DNA of 41,247 nucleotides from an uncultured Prevotella sp. (GCA_946614435.1 CAMOGW010000005.1:87147-128393), one strand, 5' to 3'. Shown: positions 17,317 through 26,862, counted from the stretch's first letter. Notes: generated by a model from the letters alone, not told the origin. Numbers and translations are program-made.

Positions 17317-18447
17317 ATGCTTATGAAAAAAATTTTTACTTTAATTGCAATGGCTGTCATGACCATTGGAGTCAATGCACAGACGTTAATTAATTATCCT
17401 ACCAGTAAAACGGGTGTCACTGTGAGTGGCACTACGGTTGAGGGAACAGTGAAAATCCATACGAACGTGGATGCTGTAGCATGCCTTGTGCTAAAGAATG
17501 GATTCCTGACGGAGGATAAAATGAACGGCAATCACATTCTCCTTGAGGTTGAAGGTGGCTTCAAGAGTGGTGACGTGGTGACGATTGCCGGTGCAATCAA
17601 TAATAGTGATGAGACTAAGCGAGGTACTGCCAATCTGTTCGTTTCGGCGGATGGAGAGACTGCAACTTCTCTGAACATTTTTACAGATTTCATCAACGGT
17701 CGTCTTGTAGCTGATGAACCTGTTGAGGAGACCTTTACATTGACTGCTGATGCTGATAAATTGTATATTGGCCGTGATGGCAATACAGGTACAAATCTGA
17801 CACTGATTAAGGTGGTTCGTCCCGGTGGCGAAGATCCCGAACCAGAACCCGAACCCGAGCCACAGCCTACTTCAGGCATTGACTATCCTACCAGCGAAAA
17901 TGGCATTACACTGAGTGGTACGACCGCGAAAGGTACTGTCAAAATTCATGAAAATGCGGATGCCGTTGCCTGCATCTCTCTGAAGAATGGTTATACAACA
18001 GATAATGTGATGAATGGTAACCATATCCTGTTGGAGATTGAGGGCGGCTTCAAGACTGGTGATGTGGTGACCGTGGGTGGAGCCATCAACAATTCTGATG
18101 AGACTAAACGCGGAACTGCCGATCTGTTTGTTTCTGAAGATGGAGTGTCAGCAACTTCGCTGAAGGTATTCGACGATTTCATCAACGGTCGTCTGGTAGC
18201 TGACGATATTGTTCCTCAGACATATACGCTGGAGGCAGATGCAGCCAAGCTCTACATTGGCCGTAACGGTAATACTGGTACCAACCTTACCATTATCAAG
18301 GTGACTCGTGGCAGTTCAGACAACATCCTGAATGTCAGGACTTCAATCGTTGAGAACGGCGTTGTTTACAACCTTGCTGGTCAGAAGGTTAATGCCGGCT
18401 TCAAAGGCATCGCCATTAAGAACGGAAAGAAAGTGGTGCTGAAGTAA
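17317..18447 (+). CDS. Secreted protein with duplicated beta-rich domain and Glu-Pro linker, function unknown
   Basis: I do not recognise this family. The 376-residue protein has a signal peptide (MKKIFTLIAMAVMTIGVNAQ). The ATG at 17323 gives a more typical start than 17317. Two near-identical domains follow (about 25-168 and 188-331), offset by exactly 163 codons. Shared blocks include MNGNHILLE(V/I)EGGFK, INNSDETKRGTA, DFINGRLVAD and KLYIGR-GNTGTNLT. The linker is an acidic Glu-Pro repeat (DPEPEPEPEPQP). The C-terminus is the shared tail YNLAGQKVNAGFKGIAIKNG plus KKVVLK. No catalytic signature is visible. The composition suggests a beta-sandwich, possibly carbohydrate-binding, similar to the non-catalytic modules at the front of the neighbouring methylesterase. 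It is the only plus-strand gene among the pectin genes. Confidence 0.8.
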   Translation: MLMKKIFTLIAMAVMTIGVNAQTLINYPTSKTGVTVSGTTVEGTVKIHTNVDAVACLVLKNGFLTEDKMNGNHILLEVEGGFKSGDVVTIAGAINNSDETKRGTANLFVSADGETATSLNIFTDFINGRLVADEPVEETFTLTADADKLYIGRDGNTGTNLTLIKVVRPGGEDPEPEPEPEPQPTSGIDYPTSENGITLSGTTAKGTVKIHENADAVACISLKNGYTTDNVMNGNHILLEIEGGFKTGDVVTVGGAINNSDETKRGTADLFVSEDGVSATSLKVFDDFINGRLVADDIVPQTYTLEADAAKLYIGRNGNTGTNLTIIKVTRGSSDNILNVRTSIVENGVVYNLAGQKVNAGFKGIAIKNGKKVVLK

Positions 18448-18468
18448 GCCTACCGATTTCGAAATACG

Positions 18469-18515
18469 AAAAAAAAGAGAGCTGGAATTCGTTGTCGGAC
18501 TCCAGCTCTCTTTCT
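18469..18515. terminator. Bidirectional terminator between convergent genes
   Basis: A perfect 11-bp stem AGAGAGCTGGA (18476-18486) / TCCAGCTCTCT (18501-18511) has an A-run on its left and TTTCTTT on its right. It serves the plus-strand duplicated-domain gene and the minus-strand PL1 gene. Confidence 0.88.
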
Positions 18516-18540
18516 TTGTTTTGTGGTCTATGACCTTACA

Positions 18541-20883
18541 TTATTTCACAATCACCTTGCGAACCATTCGCTTGCCATCAGCTCCATAGCTCACGCGAAT
18601 GTATGCGCCATTGGTGGGTGACTCAACACGCTGGCCTTTCAGGTTGTAATAGACAGGAGCGACGTTCGTAATGTCACTTATGGTGCTGATGCCTGATGTC
18701 GAGGAGCCTACTTTGCCCGATATGACCACATCGGCCAGGCCCACGTACTTCGTGTTGGTGTTATAGGGAATGTCGTAAAGATGAATGACGAGTGAACTGG
18801 CCTTTGAGGTTGACTTGCCTTGTATATCGGTGTCTATGGTCGAATACTTGGCTCCGTTTTCGCCATTGTCTCTGTTAGCCAGTTGTTCGGCGGCCACTTC
18901 TGTGCGGCTTTCGTCATCGTAGAGCCAGTAGGACTGGAACTTTCCGTGGCCTGTGCCGAAGCGTGTGGCCTTGAACGATACGTGGGTGGGCTGGAACAGA
19001 TAGTTAGCCTTTGGAGTGATCGTAAACTTCACGGCATTGTCGCTCGTCGCAGCATCGTCTTGTGTTTCGTCAGTGATGGTGAAGATGGTCTCTGTGACGG
19101 TGTCGGCCTTCTTCGTTCCGCCAATCTTCAGATGTGAGCCGACTGTCATGGCAGGAGCTTCCAGATAGTCACCAATCGTCGATGAAAAGCCATAGGCCGG
19201 TTGGGCGGTTCCTTCAGAGAGCGACCATTCGATGTCGCCTTCTACGGCTTCGATGATTTCACCGCCGCCCTCACTGCCTCCGTTGATGGCTTCTACCTTG
19301 GTGCCGTCTTCTTTCGTGTAGGCAGGATAGTATTCTTCAACACTTTCCGTGGCCTCGGCATTGCCGCCGAGCATGATGTCCTGCACCAGTGAGTTGACAT
19401 AGACCTCAATGTTGGTATAGTATTTCTTGGAGTCGAGCGTGTAGAGCTGGGCATCGGCTGCATTGTTGGGGTTCAGGCCGTTGGCTGTCTCCCACGCATC
19501 GGGAATACCATCTTTGTCAGTGTCGAAGTCCGCCTCACGACTGCCTGTGCCGAAGTTGGCTTCGGTGTAGCCCTGCACGTCGCTCACCAGGTCGATGCGT
19601 CCTTTCTTCTTGGTCACCGAACCTGAATAGGTGGCGGTTCCGTTCTTGGCTTCCGTCATGTAGCGAGCATCCACATTGTCTTGTGTGAGTGACGAACCTG
19701 CGTATGCAAGCACCTTGTCGAATGCCTTGGCTGCCGTGTGAGTGGTGACCACGCCGGTAGGAGCGGGCTCGTCCATCTGGATGCACACGCAGTCTGTTCC
19801 AGCCGTGTTCTTCACATAGGTCACATCATTGCCATAGTAGTGGTTGGGGTCCGGGCTGTAGCGCTTGCCGTTGATGAGGTATGTGCCGTTGTCGTAGTCA
19901 ACATTGCTCCAGCCTGCCGAGGTGTTCGAGTTGATGCGGTTGCCATCCAGATAGTAACGGCTGGTCATGGTCCAATAGATAGGGTAGCCCGATGCGTTGC
20001 CGCTGGCTCCCACGGTGACGGTCGTCAGTTCTGAGGTAGTGGCAGCAGGACCTGTCTTGTAATAGTTGCCCACCATGTTGATCTGTCCGCCGCCGGGACC
20101 GCCGTAGCAGCCGTTGCCGCAGTTGTAGATGACGCAGTTGCGGAAATCCACGTTTTCTGCCTGCACCGCATTGGCCCATTTATATTCGCTGTAAAGCTTG
20201 TTGCCAGTGAATCCTTCCCAGTTGTATCGGGCGCCGTTGAAGCGTGGTGAGCGGTTGCCGACGTGGCAGATCAGGTTGTGATGGAACGATGCCAGTTTGC
20301 CGCCCCAGATGCCGCCGTATCCGTGGGCACCTTTGCCGTGACCGGCATTGTTCAGGCTCTCGCCGATGGTTGACCACTGCATGGTGAAGTTGTTGTTGTC
20401 GTAGAACGAGGCCACTTCGTCAATGCTCCAGGAGAATGAGCAGTGGTCAATCATGACGCCCGTCAGGTGACGGTTCCAGATGGCATCGGCACCGTCGTTC
20501 ACATCTTTCTCCTGTCCGCGACGGGCACGGATGAATCGGATGACGCAGTTTGATGATGGTTGAATGGTGAAGTAGCGCAAGGTGATGCCCGGTGCAGGAG
20601 CTGTCTGTCCGAGCACGGTGGTGTTGGCACCGATGGTGAGATCCTTGGTCAAGGGTATCACGCCTGCCACGTCGAATACCACGATTTTCTTTTCAGAGCC
20701 GCTCACGGCTTGGCGGAATGAGCCTGTGCCTGAATCGTTCAGGTTGGTGACGTGAACAATCTTTCCGCCGCGTCCGCCTGTGGTGTAGCGTCCGTGACCT
20801 TCTGCACCAGGGAAGGCTGGAGCCTGTGCCTGTGTGGCCAAAGAAAGGGCCGCAAAGGTCAGTGTTGTCAGAATTTTTTTCAT
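18541..20883 (-). CDS. Secreted multidomain pectate lyase, PL1 family
   Basis: The 780-residue protein has a signal peptide (MKKILTTLTFAALSLATQAQ), then APAFPGAEGHGRYTTGGRGG as in the first PL1 of this window. Beta-helix signatures are MIDHCSFSWSIDE near residue 147 and HHNLICHVGNRSPRFN near 200-215, with the conserved Arg. A DTDKDGIPDAWE-NGLNP calcium-type repeat follows near 455-470. A second beta-rich module (about 550-745, starting near GDIEWSLSEGT) is probably non-catalytic. The end carries the shared tail (YNLKGQRVESPTNGAYIRV, then KVIVK). It lies 86 nt after the GH28-GH105 gene on the same strand with no promoter between them, only a 9-bp repeat array, so the two form one operon. Confidence 0.93.
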   Translation of the reverse strand: MKKILTTLTFAALSLATQAQAPAFPGAEGHGRYTTGGRGGKIVHVTNLNDSGTGSFRQAVSGSEKKIVVFDVAGVIPLTKDLTIGANTTVLGQTAPAPGITLRYFTIQPSSNCVIRFIRARRGQEKDVNDGADAIWNRHLTGVMIDHCSFSWSIDEVASFYDNNNFTMQWSTIGESLNNAGHGKGAHGYGGIWGGKLASFHHNLICHVGNRSPRFNGARYNWEGFTGNKLYSEYKWANAVQAENVDFRNCVIYNCGNGCYGGPGGGQINMVGNYYKTGPAATTSELTTVTVGASGNASGYPIYWTMTSRYYLDGNRINSNTSAGWSNVDYDNGTYLINGKRYSPDPNHYYGNDVTYVKNTAGTDCVCIQMDEPAPTGVVTTHTAAKAFDKVLAYAGSSLTQDNVDARYMTEAKNGTATYSGSVTKKKGRIDLVSDVQGYTEANFGTGSREADFDTDKDGIPDAWETANGLNPNNAADAQLYTLDSKKYYTNIEVYVNSLVQDIMLGGNAEATESVEEYYPAYTKEDGTKVEAINGGSEGGGEIIEAVEGDIEWSLSEGTAQPAYGFSSTIGDYLEAPAMTVGSHLKIGGTKKADTVTETIFTITDETQDDAATSDNAVKFTITPKANYLFQPTHVSFKATRFGTGHGKFQSYWLYDDESRTEVAAEQLANRDNGENGAKYSTIDTDIQGKSTSKASSLVIHLYDIPYNTNTKYVGLADVVISGKVGSSTSGISTISDITNVAPVYYNLKGQRVESPTNGAYIRVSYGADGKRMVRKVIVK

Positions 20884-20906
20884 TGTTGTATTATTGGGGT
20901 TTGTTG

Positions 20907-20972
20907 TTATGAGTCTTATAGGTCTTATGAGTCTTATAGGTCATATAAGTCTTATAGGTCTTATGGGCCTTA
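20907..20972 (-). repeat. 9-bp repeat array starting at the stop codon of the GH28-GH105 gene
   Basis: Seven 9-bp units (20907-20969; TTAT(A/G)(G/A)GTC-like on plus, about GACYTATAA on minus) follow directly on the TAA stop at 20970-20972. The stop occupies the same position in the repeat phase as at the two trp arrays. The array fills most of the spacer before the PL1 gene. Confidence 0.9.
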
Positions 20973-23900
20973 CTGCATTCTCTTCAGCCCCTCCCAGCGC
21001 ACGTTCCATGTGCCGTCTTGAGGGAAGCCGGGATTGTTCGGGATGGAGTAGCCGTCCCATCCGGCGCACATCATGGCAATGGCAGTGAGCAAGGCTCCGT
21101 TGCCGGGCAGATAAAGGCGCAGGCGATCGGCTGTCTGGAAATTATGACCGTTCTTGAGATAGGTATTCTTCTGAGTGTCGATGAGCAGTGCCTTCAAGGC
21201 GGTCTCGGGTTGGTTCAGACGAGCGGCGGTCATAGCCACCATGCCGTAGTCCCATCCCCAAGTGGTCTGCCAGTTCCAGTTCTGCATGGTCCAGTCAAGC
21301 GTTTTCGTCATTACGTCTTTTTCGTAAAGAGGCACTTGAGGGAGCAGACCGCAGGCACCCAATACGGCAGGGTGGTCGTTGCGACATTTCTCAGCAAAGG
21401 TCTCTGTAGAAATACTCTTCGCGCCACCGCCCACTGTGTTGAAGGGATCGAAAGCTTCTAACTGTCCTGTTGCACCTTTCTGCAGTCCGGCTGTATAGAT
21501 GCCATTGCTCTCAGGCAGCGATGACAGGTGGCTCATGATTTCATCCCATTCGGCATTGCGCTCTTTGCCCTGTCGCTCTCGCCATTGCTGTGCCACGTTC
21601 AGCCCGTAGTACCAGTAGGCTAATTCGAAGGGGTGGTTGTAGCTGAAGTCTTTCGACATTGACTCCTGCATGGCGGTCTCGCCCTGGAGGAAGTAATGAT
21701 GGGGATTGTGGGAGCTATGGGACTGATGGGACTGATGGGGCTGATGGGACTGATGAGACTTATGGGGCATATAGGACCTATGTGATACAAAATCGGCCAT
21801 GAATTCGGCTGTCTCTTCTACCTGCTGACCATATTTGGCCAAGGTCTCCTTCGAGGGATTGTTGCGATACATCTCCTCAGCCATATAAATATAATGTGGC
21901 TGTTGCCAGATGAGGAAGGAACCTGTGTTGGAGGGCGCTTCGCCTGCCCACAGGTCAGTCATCTTCATCCAGCGAATGCCCTTGAATCCCTGACGCTCGG
22001 CAATCTTCTTCGCTACGGGATAAGCCACCTTGTTATACCAGTCGAGCACGGTGGCTACCACTTGCGGACGGTTCCACAAGGCAAAGTCAACCATGTGCCA
22101 CCATGTCATTTCCAGATGCGGACGACCGAACCACGAATTATAGGTCAGTCCTGTTTCCTGTGGGGGACAAGTGTTGGCGCAGTTCACCTGGGTGAGATAC
22201 TGCGAAAGCACTACGCGGCGCTCCAGCTCCTTGGCACGCGGATCGGTGCAATCAGAGAAGTCAACAATGGCACCTTCCTTCCACCAGCGGTTCCATGCCT
22301 TGAGCACAGACTTGAGTGCTTGGTCGAAAACGAAAGCAGCCTCTCTTGCATCTTTCCCGATTGGAGAAAGACGGTATTCTGCCTGAAATGCCAGCACGTC
22401 GGCAGTGGTAGAAAGTTCGAAGTAATGGCGGTCACGTTCCTGCAGCTTTGCTTCGCCCTGCCAGCTCAGTGTGAGATAGTAGTCGGTAGAGTCAAGCGTA
22501 TGCTGAATGGTGGCCGAATGCTCATTTGCAAAAACGATTTTCGAGGTGTGACGTTCGGGCTTTGTAAGGTCTGTTGCGGCATCGGCATGCTTTCCTGTAG
22601 GGTAGGGCAGGCGGATGCCCACTGTGGCACGCCCGTCTTTCAGTAGCGGAGTCTTGATGCGATAGATGACTGCATCCTTGTTCTGCAAGGCGGCAGTGGT
22701 CACGTCAACCTGTTGCCCATCAGCTTTATACGACGATTCTATCACTCCGTCGTAAAGCTTCAGCTCCTGCTGAATGTCCGTCAGTGCCTTCAATCCAATC
22801 TTCTCTCCAGCACTGTTCTTCAGCTCCAGTCCGATGATGCCCAGATTCAAGCGGTGAGGATTCACGCGAAAGTACTCTGTGGCCTGAACATTGCGAGGGG
22901 TGACGGCAGAACCGTCACCCAGTTGCTTTTGCTTGTATTCAACAGCATAGATTTCCTGATGTCCGTGGCCGAGGTCAAAAGCCTTCTCGGTCTCAGACGG
23001 TGTCAAGCCACCAGTGTTTTCGAACTTATGCCATCCCCAATCGGACATGGCCGTCAGAGGCACACCTGCCTCATAATCAAAAGGGAACGACTGCAGGCCG
23101 GTTACATCGACCGTCGTGGCGAAGTGTCCGTTGCCCACGGTGAGTGAGGCCAGCGGATCGGCCTCGGTGATCACGGGATTATTGCGAGAGGCTACGGCCT
23201 GACGGTTAATCTTCTTCGTGGCGTTGTCGGTGTCGAAGCCCATCTGTTCCATCTCGAGCGAAGCCCAGATGAACGGGCCGACGCCCTTCGCATCGTTATC
23301 GCGAATCTGTTCCGACAGATAGTAGTTGTAAGAACCGTCGCGGCGTTTGTTCTCCTTGGCCTTAGCCTTCGGATTGATTTTCTTCAGAGCAGCCTCCACT
23401 TCGGGGCTGATGCCCGGGCCAAGTCCGGCTACGGCGCAGCAGTTGGTGAGCGAGATGGTCTTGTCGGCATTCACACGAATGAAGTTGTTGATGATGCCAC
23501 GATAGGCTTTGATGCCGGCCTCGCGATATTTTGTGCCCACATATCCCTTGCGATAAGCTTTGAGCAGGGCATAGGCAAACATTGACGAGCAGGTGCTCTC
23601 TAAATAGTTGCCTTCGCGACCAGGCTGATCCATCACCTGATACCACACACCCGACTGCTTGTCCTGCCACTTCACGACGGCATCGAGGTCCTTCTTCAGC
23701 AGGTCGATGACCTCAGTGCGACGGGCATAGTCCTCGGGCAGTGCGTCGAGCACCTCAACCAGTGCCATCGTGTACCATCCCTGGGCGCGTCCCCAGCAGT
23801 GCTGGCTCAGTCCCGTCTCCTTGTCGGCCCAGAACATGTTGCGATTCTCGTCGTAGGCATGACGGTTCAGTCCCGTCTTCGGGTCGAGCGTGCGCTGATA

Positions 23901-25895
23901 AGTCTTTACAAGCTGGTCAACGGCATCGTCGTAGATAGCTGTAATCTCTTTTTGAAGAGCCGCTTTCTGCTTGGCCGTCTTTGCCGGTTTGGCACCAATA
24001 GTGATCGGGGCGGTCAGCGTGCGATAGGGCAGGCCCATGAATATGCCGTCGAGCCACACCTGATAGGCATAGATGGCCTTATGCCAATACACCTTGTCGG
24101 CCACCGTGCGCGGCTGGTCCTGCAACTGCTTCATCAGCGTTTGCATGGCCTTCAGGTTCTTCTCCTCGGGCAGCTGCTGATACATGCGTGTGACAAAGTG
24201 GCCCGTGCGGATGTTGTCGAGGTTGTAGTCCTCCATCTTGAATCCGCGAATCTCGCCCTTCCCGTTAATCATCGTGTCGGTGTAGAGCTTGCAGTAGTCC
24301 ATGATTTTCTGGTCGCCGTAGCGCAGATAAGTGTCGAGCATGCCTTCGAGCTCAATGCCCATCACGTAGCTCCATTTAGGGCGGTTCGAGAAGTCGAGCA
24401 TGTAGCTCTTCGGCTGACGCTGCATTTCGCTGTAGGTCATCCACTGCGAGTAGTACTTATAGGGTTTCTCAATGAGTGCCAGACCGCCGTTGATGAAGAG
24501 ATTCTCGAAGCGCACGTCGCGCGTCTTACCGCTCATGAAGTTGCCTTCGCGCACGCCGTTGAAGTGGCAGTTCTTCACGTTGATGTCATAGACGTAAGTA
24601 TCTTCCTCCAGCCCGATAATCTGTACGCCGTACTGCGACTTCTGGCTGGTGATGTTCTCAATGTTCACGTTGCGTACGATGGGATAGAAGCCACGGCAGC
24701 AGATTTCGTTGTGCTCATAGTCGAGGTTGATTTTCAGCACAGCCTCCTTGCACACGCCCACCTTGATGTTGCGGGCGTTGATGTTTTCGATGATGCCACC
24801 ACGGCACGAGTTGGTCTTGATGCGCACCACGCGCTCCAGTTCGGGCGAGTCCATCACGCAGTCATGTGCAAACACGTTCTGGCAACCGCCTGAAATCTCT
24901 GAACCGATGACTACGCCGCCGTGACCGTTCTTCATCTCGCAATTGCGGATGATGATGTTCTTCGAAGGCATGTTGCGCTCGCGTCCGTCGCGGTTGCGTC
25001 CGCTCTTGATGGCAATACAGTCGTCGCCGGTATTGAAGAAACAGTCCTCAATCAGCACGCGGTCGCAGCACTCAGGGTCGCACCCATCGCCGTTAGGACC
25101 ATCGTTGATCATCTTCACGCGGCGCACAGTAATGTCGGTGGAATGCAGGGGATGAATCACCCAGAATGGTGAACGCAGCAGTGTCACGTCCTCGAGCAGG
25201 ATGCGTTCACACTTGTTGAAGTTCACTAACTGTGGGCGCAGTCCGTCCTTCGCTCCGAACACGCGCTCAGGGCTGCGCTGTCCCTTCTCGTCGTACATGG
25301 GTATGCCGTCTTCGCCGTTTTTCAGCAGACGAGGGCGCGACTCAAGTTTCTGGCTGATCATGCCTTCCTTCCAGCCGAACTGGGCAGCACCGCACCACGG
25401 CCACCATGTGTCCTTTGAACCGCCGCCGTCGATGGTTCCCTTACCCGTTATGGCAATGTCGGTAGCCTTGAAAGCATAGACGCAGGGCGACAGGTTGAAG
25501 CACTCCAGGCCCTCCCATGAGGTCTCCACGATGGGATAGAGCTCCGGCTCGAAGGCAAACAGCAGTACAGCGCCTTCCTCTACATGCAGGTTGACGTGGC
25601 TCTTCAACTGGATGGCTCCCGTCTTAAACGTCATTCCTGCTGGTACAACCACGCGGCCACCGCCCTTCTTTGAGCACTGGTCGATGGCTTTCTGAATAGC
25701 CTTCTGATTCTGGGCTGCCGTGTTCGTAACTTTTGCGCCATACTTGGTGATTGCGTAGTCCTTGCCACTGATCTGTGGCGTTCTGATGCTCTGCTCTATC
25801 TGCTTGTAGAGCGCATCGTCCCACTCCTTGGCTGTAGCTGTGAAAAGCGGCAGCAGCAATGCAAGGAGCAAGCATTTCATGGGTCTTGTTAACAT
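20970..25895 (-). CDS. Three-domain pectinase: GH28 polygalacturonase, GH105 unsaturated uronyl hydrolase, six-hairpin GH65-like domain
   Basis: The ATG at 25895 gives 1641 residues with a signal peptide (MKCLLLALLLPLFTATA). The longer ORF start at 25973 lies upstream of the promoter box, so I rejected it. Residues about 30-495 are GH28: D270 in GPNGDGCDP, D291/D292 in NTGDDCIAIKSG, then NGHGGVVIGSE and VRIKTN. Residues about 505-905 are GH105 (RHAYDENRNMFWAD, HCWGRAQGWYTMALVEVLD, STCSSMFAYALLKAYRKG). Residues about 915-1641 form an (alpha/alpha)6-type domain (LTVGNGHFATTVDV, NSWFGRPHLEMTWWHMVDFA) resembling GH65-clan proteins; its activity is not clear. These activities are usually on separate proteins. 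One chain could hydrolyse galacturonan and remove the unsaturated ends left by lyases. A 9-bp repeat is inserted in frame near 1370-1393. Confidence 0.88.
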   Translation of the reverse strand: MLTRPMKCLLLALLLPLFTATAKEWDDALYKQIEQSIRTPQISGKDYAITKYGAKVTNTAAQNQKAIQKAIDQCSKKGGGRVVVPAGMTFKTGAIQLKSHVNLHVEEGAVLLFAFEPELYPIVETSWEGLECFNLSPCVYAFKATDIAITGKGTIDGGGSKDTWWPWCGAAQFGWKEGMISQKLESRPRLLKNGEDGIPMYDEKGQRSPERVFGAKDGLRPQLVNFNKCERILLEDVTLLRSPFWVIHPLHSTDITVRRVKMINDGPNGDGCDPECCDRVLIEDCFFNTGDDCIAIKSGRNRDGRERNMPSKNIIIRNCEMKNGHGGVVIGSEISGGCQNVFAHDCVMDSPELERVVRIKTNSCRGGIIENINARNIKVGVCKEAVLKINLDYEHNEICCRGFYPIVRNVNIENITSQKSQYGVQIIGLEEDTYVYDINVKNCHFNGVREGNFMSGKTRDVRFENLFINGGLALIEKPYKYYSQWMTYSEMQRQPKSYMLDFSNRPKWSYVMGIELEGMLDTYLRYGDQKIMDYCKLYTDTMINGKGEIRGFKMEDYNLDNIRTGHFVTRMYQQLPEEKNLKAMQTLMKQLQDQPRTVADKVYWHKAIYAYQVWLDGIFMGLPYRTLTAPITIGAKPAKTAKQKAALQKEITAIYDDAVDQLVKTYQRTLDPKTGLNRHAYDENRNMFWADKETGLSQHCWGRAQGWYTMALVEVLDALPEDYARRTEVIDLLKKDLDAVVKWQDKQSGVWYQVMDQPGREGNYLESTCSSMFAYALLKAYRKGYVGTKYREAGIKAYRGIINNFIRVNADKTISLTNCCAVAGLGPGISPEVEAALKKINPKAKAKENKRRDGSYNYYLSEQIRDNDAKGVGPFIWASLEMEQMGFDTDNATKKINRQAVASRNNPVITEADPLASLTVGNGHFATTVDVTGLQSFPFDYEAGVPLTAMSDWGWHKFENTGGLTPSETEKAFDLGHGHQEIYAVEYKQKQLGDGSAVTPRNVQATEYFRVNPHRLNLGIIGLELKNSAGEKIGLKALTDIQQELKLYDGVIESSYKADGQQVDVTTAALQNKDAVIYRIKTPLLKDGRATVGIRLPYPTGKHADAATDLTKPERHTSKIVFANEHSATIQHTLDSTDYYLTLSWQGEAKLQERDRHYFELSTTADVLAFQAEYRLSPIGKDAREAAFVFDQALKSVLKAWNRWWKEGAIVDFSDCTDPRAKELERRVVLSQYLTQVNCANTCPPQETGLTYNSWFGRPHLEMTWWHMVDFALWNRPQVVATVLDWYNKVAYPVAKKIAERQGFKGIRWMKMTDLWAGEAPSNTGSFLIWQQPHYIYMAEEMYRNNPSKETLAKYGQQVEETAEFMADFVSHRSYMPHKSHQSHQPHQSHQSHSSHNPHHYFLQGETAMQESMSKDFSYNHPFELAYWYYGLNVAQQWRERQGKERNAEWDEIMSHLSSLPESNGIYTAGLQKGATGQLEAFDPFNTVGGGAKSISTETFAEKCRNDHPAVLGACGLLPQVPLYEKDVMTKTLDWTMQNWNWQTTWGWDYGMVAMTAARLNQPETALKALLIDTQKNTYLKNGHNFQTADRLRLYLPGNGALLTAIAMMCAGWDGYSIPNNPGFPQDGTWNVRWEGLKRMQ
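21715..21786 (-). repeat. In-frame 9-bp repeat array inside the GH28-GH105 gene
   Basis: Eight 9-bp units (TGATGGGAC and TTATGGGGC variants on plus) encode repeated His-(Gln/Lys)-Ser/Pro triplets near residues 1370-1393, in the six-hairpin domain. The unit matches the family found at the intergenic arrays. Its length is a multiple of three codons, so the frame is kept. Confidence 0.9.
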
Positions 25896-25941
25896 ATTGG
25901 ATTTTTTATTTTGATGAATATTCTTAGTCTTAGTTTTGTTT

Positions 25942-25974
25942 GCAAATATACGAAGAAAACTCAAAACCACCAAA
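25942..25974 (-). promoter_or_regulatory. Promoter of the GH28-GH105 / PL1 operon
   Basis: The reverse strand carries TTTG (25971-25974), a 20-nt spacer and TATATTTGC (25942-25950). This matches the -33/-7 arrangement of the trp promoter. It fixes the gene start at 25895 or 25880 rather than 25973. Confidence 0.7.
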
Positions 25975-26013
25975 TTTCTTATATTTATTAAGGTATATAA
26001 TCATACGTAAAGG

Positions 26014-26051
26014 TTTGCGCCAACTCACACAGCCGTGCAAGTTGGCGCAAA
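26014..26051 (-). terminator. Hairpin after trpA, likely trp operon terminator
   Basis: A perfect 12-bp stem TTTGCGCCAACT (26014-26025) / AGTTGGCGCAAA (26040-26051) begins 20 nt past the trpA stop. The minus-strand U-run after the stem is weak (CCTTTA). Confidence 0.65.
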
Positions 26052-26070
26052 AAGCATAGTGAAGGGCAGG

Positions 26071-26847
26071 TTAATGGCTCAGTGCTTCAAACAGGCGGTC
26101 GAGTGCGTGGTCGGCATCTTTTTCCTCGCTCAGCAGTGTGACGAACTTCGAACCGATGATGGCGCCTGCGGCATTGTCCTGTGCGGCCTTTAGTGTCTGC
26201 TGGTTAGAGATGCCGAAGCCAATCATGCGCGGATTGCGCAGATTCATGGCATTGATGCGGCGGAAATAGTCCTGCTTCTGTTCATCAAACGACTTCTGTG
26301 CTCCGGTGGTGGCAGCCGACGATACCATGTAGATAAAGCCGTCGGTATGCTCGTCGATGAAGCGGATGCGCTCCTCGCTGGTCTCGGGTGTGATGAGCAT
26401 GATGACGCGCACGTCGTAGCGGTCGGCTACAGGCTTCACCTCGTCTAAATAGTCCTTGAAGGGCAGGTCGGGAATGATGACACCACTCACGCCACTCTCC
26501 ACGCATGTTTTGAAAAACGGCTCAATGCCCATCTGTATGATGGGATTCAGATAGCCCATCAGCACGAGTGGAATACTTACGTCCTCTTTTATCTCTTTCA
26601 GTTGGGCAAAGAGCTTGCGAAGGGTCATGCCGTTCTTGAGGGCCTGTGTGGCGGCATCCTGAATCACGGGGCCGTCGGCCATCGGGTCACTGAAGGGTAT
26701 GCCCACCTCAATCATGTCGATGCCTCGGCGCTCCAGTGTCCTGATGACATCGGCAGTGCCTTCTAAGGTGGGGGCTCCTGCGCAGAAATAGAGCGAGAGG
26801 AGCTTACGGTCTTTGTTCTCGGAAAATAAAGTGCTAATCTTGTTCAT
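26071..26847 (-). CDS. trpA: Tryptophan synthase alpha subunit
   Basis: TrpA cleaves indole-3-glycerol phosphate to indole and glyceraldehyde 3-phosphate. Indole is channelled to TrpB. From the ATG at 26847 the protein has 258 residues, near normal length. The catalytic acid/base residues are E47 ([14 protein letters not shown]) and D58 (PMADGPVIQ). IPDLPFKDY and GFGISN are also present. An ORF extending upstream to 26976 only translates the 9-bp repeat array (Tyr-Lys-Ser triplets), so I rejected that start. A T7-G8 homopolymer lies 16-30 nt upstream of the ATG. This is the last gene of the trp operon and is separated from trpF by the array. Confidence 0.97.
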   Translation of the reverse strand: MNKISTLFSENKDRKLLSLYFCAGAPTLEGTADVIRTLERRGIDMIEVGIPFSDPMADGPVIQDAATQALKNGMTLRKLFAQLKEIKEDVSIPLVLMGYLNPIIQMGIEPFFKTCVESGVSGVIIPDLPFKDYLDEVKPVADRYDVRVIMLITPETSEERIRFIDEHTDGFIYMVSSAATTGAQKSFDEQKQDYFRRINAMNLRNPRMIGFGISNQQTLKAAQDNAAGAIIGSKFVTLLSEEKDADHALDRLFEALSH

Positions 26848-26862
26848 GATGTTGGGAATTTC

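Noticed and set aside
23799..24893. A 364-codon open frame on the plus strand
   Set aside because: It is antisense to the GH28/GH105 region, whose catalytic motifs are clear on the minus strand.
25896..25973. Upstream ATG for the GH28-GH105 gene
   Set aside because: It precedes the TATATTTGC box at 25942-25950, and the extra residues are basic and precede a normal signal peptide.
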